In this document: one piece after another, positions 63,123 to 64,000 of the stretch
Position numbering within the stretch: position 1 is the first letter of the stretch
Layout: every line of letters begins with the position of its first letter
From: Arcanobacterium phocisimile
GTDB taxonomy: Bacteria; Actinomycetota; Actinomycetes; Actinomycetales; Actinomycetaceae
Length of the DNA: 64,000 nucleotides
Assembly: GCF_016904675.1 (NCBI RefSeq)
Contig: NZ_CP070228.1
Span: 930,001 to 994,000, forward strand
Direction: 5' to 3'
The notes under the pieces: model-generated
The model's input: the letters and a program-made list of their open reading frames with translations, nothing else
Told to the model about the DNA's origin: nothing
Database searches by the model: none
Program-made: the position numbers and the translations under genes

Positions 63123-63933
63123 AATCTCTCCGTTCTGCATCCCTGCGATCGTTAGACTCCCACGCTACCGCATTAAGTTCCGAAATGCGAATGATGACCA
63201 GCGGCTGCAACGGGCCGTCCTGCTCAATCTCAATCTCGCCATTACGCAGCATCTCTAAAACCGCCAAAAAACGCGAAACCACCGTTGGTACGTTACGCGC
63301 ATCAGCACACAGCTGCGAGAACGACTGACGGTCACCAATAATAAGACGTTCGCGCATCAACGCGATCTGAGAATCAACCGGAACCAGCGGGTCATGAATA
63401 TGATCGATCGTGACCGTATCGGGCCGGCGGAACAACGCCGAAGCCGCCAAAATCGCTAAATCAACCGCACCTAAGTTCAGGTGAACCTCGGGAAGAATCT
63501 GGCGAAACTCCTCCGCCAACGGAACATCGCGCGCATAACTCAACGACTGCATACTCATGCGCTGCGATAACTCCACCGCCACCTTCTTAAAGGCGCGATA
63601 CTGCAAAAGCTTGGCAAACAAAATATCGCGGGCTTCAAAGATCGCAAGCAATTCATCGTCGTCGTCAGCCTCGCGCGGCAACAGCCGGGCGGCCTTAATA
63701 TCGAGAAGTGTGGCGGCAACAACCACGAACTCACTCATCTGTTCGAGCGCCGCATCATCTTGCGAACGAATAAACGCAATGAACTCGTCCGTTACCTGGG
63801 CAATAGCCACTTCGGTGACGTCGAGTTGATGCTTAGAAATAAGCGATAAGAGAACTTCAAACGGGCCAGAGAAAACGTCGAGATTAACGGCGAAACTCGA
63901 CCCGTTTGAAAAAAGATCCTCTGGGGCGCTCAT
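63115..63933 (-). CDS. scpA: Segregation and condensation protein A
   Basis: The kleisin subunit of the SMC complex, bridging the two SMC heads for chromosome organisation. The 272-residue protein has the N-terminal FAVNLDVFSGPFEVLLSLI, the LDVTEVAIAQVTDEF helix and the C-terminal winged helix (VSRFLAVLEMLRNGEIEIEQ). Starts at ATG 63933, 9 bp after the parA stop. The smc gene is not in the window. Confidence 0.94.
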   Translation of the reverse strand: MSAPEDLFSNGSSFAVNLDVFSGPFEVLLSLISKHQLDVTEVAIAQVTDEFIAFIRSQDDAALEQMSEFVVVAATLLDIKAARLLPREADDDDELLAIFEARDILFAKLLQYRAFKKVAVELSQRMSMQSLSYARDVPLAEEFRQILPEVHLNLGAVDLAILAASALFRRPDTVTIDHIHDPLVPVDSQIALMRERLIIGDRQSFSQLCADARNVPTVVSRFLAVLEMLRNGEIEIEQDGPLQPLVIIRISELNAVAWESNDRRDAERRDYE

Positions 63934-63942
63934 CGCTAACTA

Positions 63943-64000
63943 CTAGGCACTACCGCCGCGCGAAATCAATTCGCGTGCCAAACGCATGTAGGCCTTAGCT
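63943..64000 (-). CDS. parA: ParA-family ATPase, C-terminal end only
   Basis: Only the last 18 codons are present (AKAYMRLARELISRGGSA, then TAG). This matches the C-terminal helix of the Soj/ParA ATPases that precede scpA in Actinobacteria. Its start lies outside the window, so the assignment rests on this tail plus synteny. Confidence 0.6.
   Translation of the reverse strand, partial: AKAYMRLARELISRGGSA

Overview
The window is a stretch of chromosome from a high-GC Gram-positive lineage with only moderate GC (about half by eye). Signature genes place it in the Actinobacteria: rbpA, pafB/pafC, helY, a GarA/OdhI-type FHA protein next to MerR regulators, a PriA without ATPase motifs, and the orders secD-secF-apt-rel and gmk-rpoZ-coaBC-metK-priA-fmt-rsmB-rpe. 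Gene content and base composition suggest Actinomycetaceae, perhaps an Arcanobacterium/Trueperella-like organism; this is inference, since no rRNA gene is present.

Layout. 1-5.4 kb: end of secD, secF, apt and the (p)ppGpp enzyme rel, then a small uncharacterised convergent gene. 5.5-12.4 kb: a DUF349 protein, a metallo-beta-lactamase-fold hydrolase, hisS and a tandem pair of membrane-anchored dynamin-like GTPases. 12.5-16 kb (minus strand): a DEAD-box RNA helicase and an MFS transporter. 16-24.9 kb: aspS, an L,D-transpeptidase, a GNAT enzyme, an MMPL transporter behind a 23-bp palindrome, rarA, and rpsD with a structured leader. 25-34 kb: alaS-ruvX-mltG, then a shikimate cluster made of a degenerate aroE-like gene, a prepilin peptidase, aroC, an aroK-aroB fusion and a degenerate second kinase. 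34-44 kb: efp-nusB and the gmk to rpe block. 43.9-45.9 kb: an FMN riboswitch driving a two-gene ABC-type uptake system (permease and lipoprotein) that is probably RibXY for riboflavin and has no ATPase gene beside it. 45.9-53.6 kb: a DUF3866 gene divergent from pafB-pafC-helY, then lnt and rbpA. 53.8-58.3 kb (minus): two MerR regulators, the FHA protein and pepN. 58.4-59.6 kb: tRNA-Pro(GGG) followed by about 1 kb without intact genes that holds hairpins and one nonsense-interrupted small gene. 59.6-64 kb (minus): the operon parA-scpA-scpB-rluB-cmk-der.

Most of the window is housekeeping: protein export, translation, stringent response, aromatic amino acid and cofactor synthesis, chromosome segregation and envelope assembly. 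The less ordinary signals are the FMN-riboswitch RibXY locus, the partly decayed shikimate cluster, the rpsD leader with two mutually exclusive pairings, a possible structured leader or small RNA before lnt, several palindromic operator candidates, and a recurring layout in which a -10 hexamer sits 4-9 nt before the start codon with no ribosome binding site, as expected for leaderless mRNAs. I found no CRISPR array, insertion sequence, prophage or obvious defence island.
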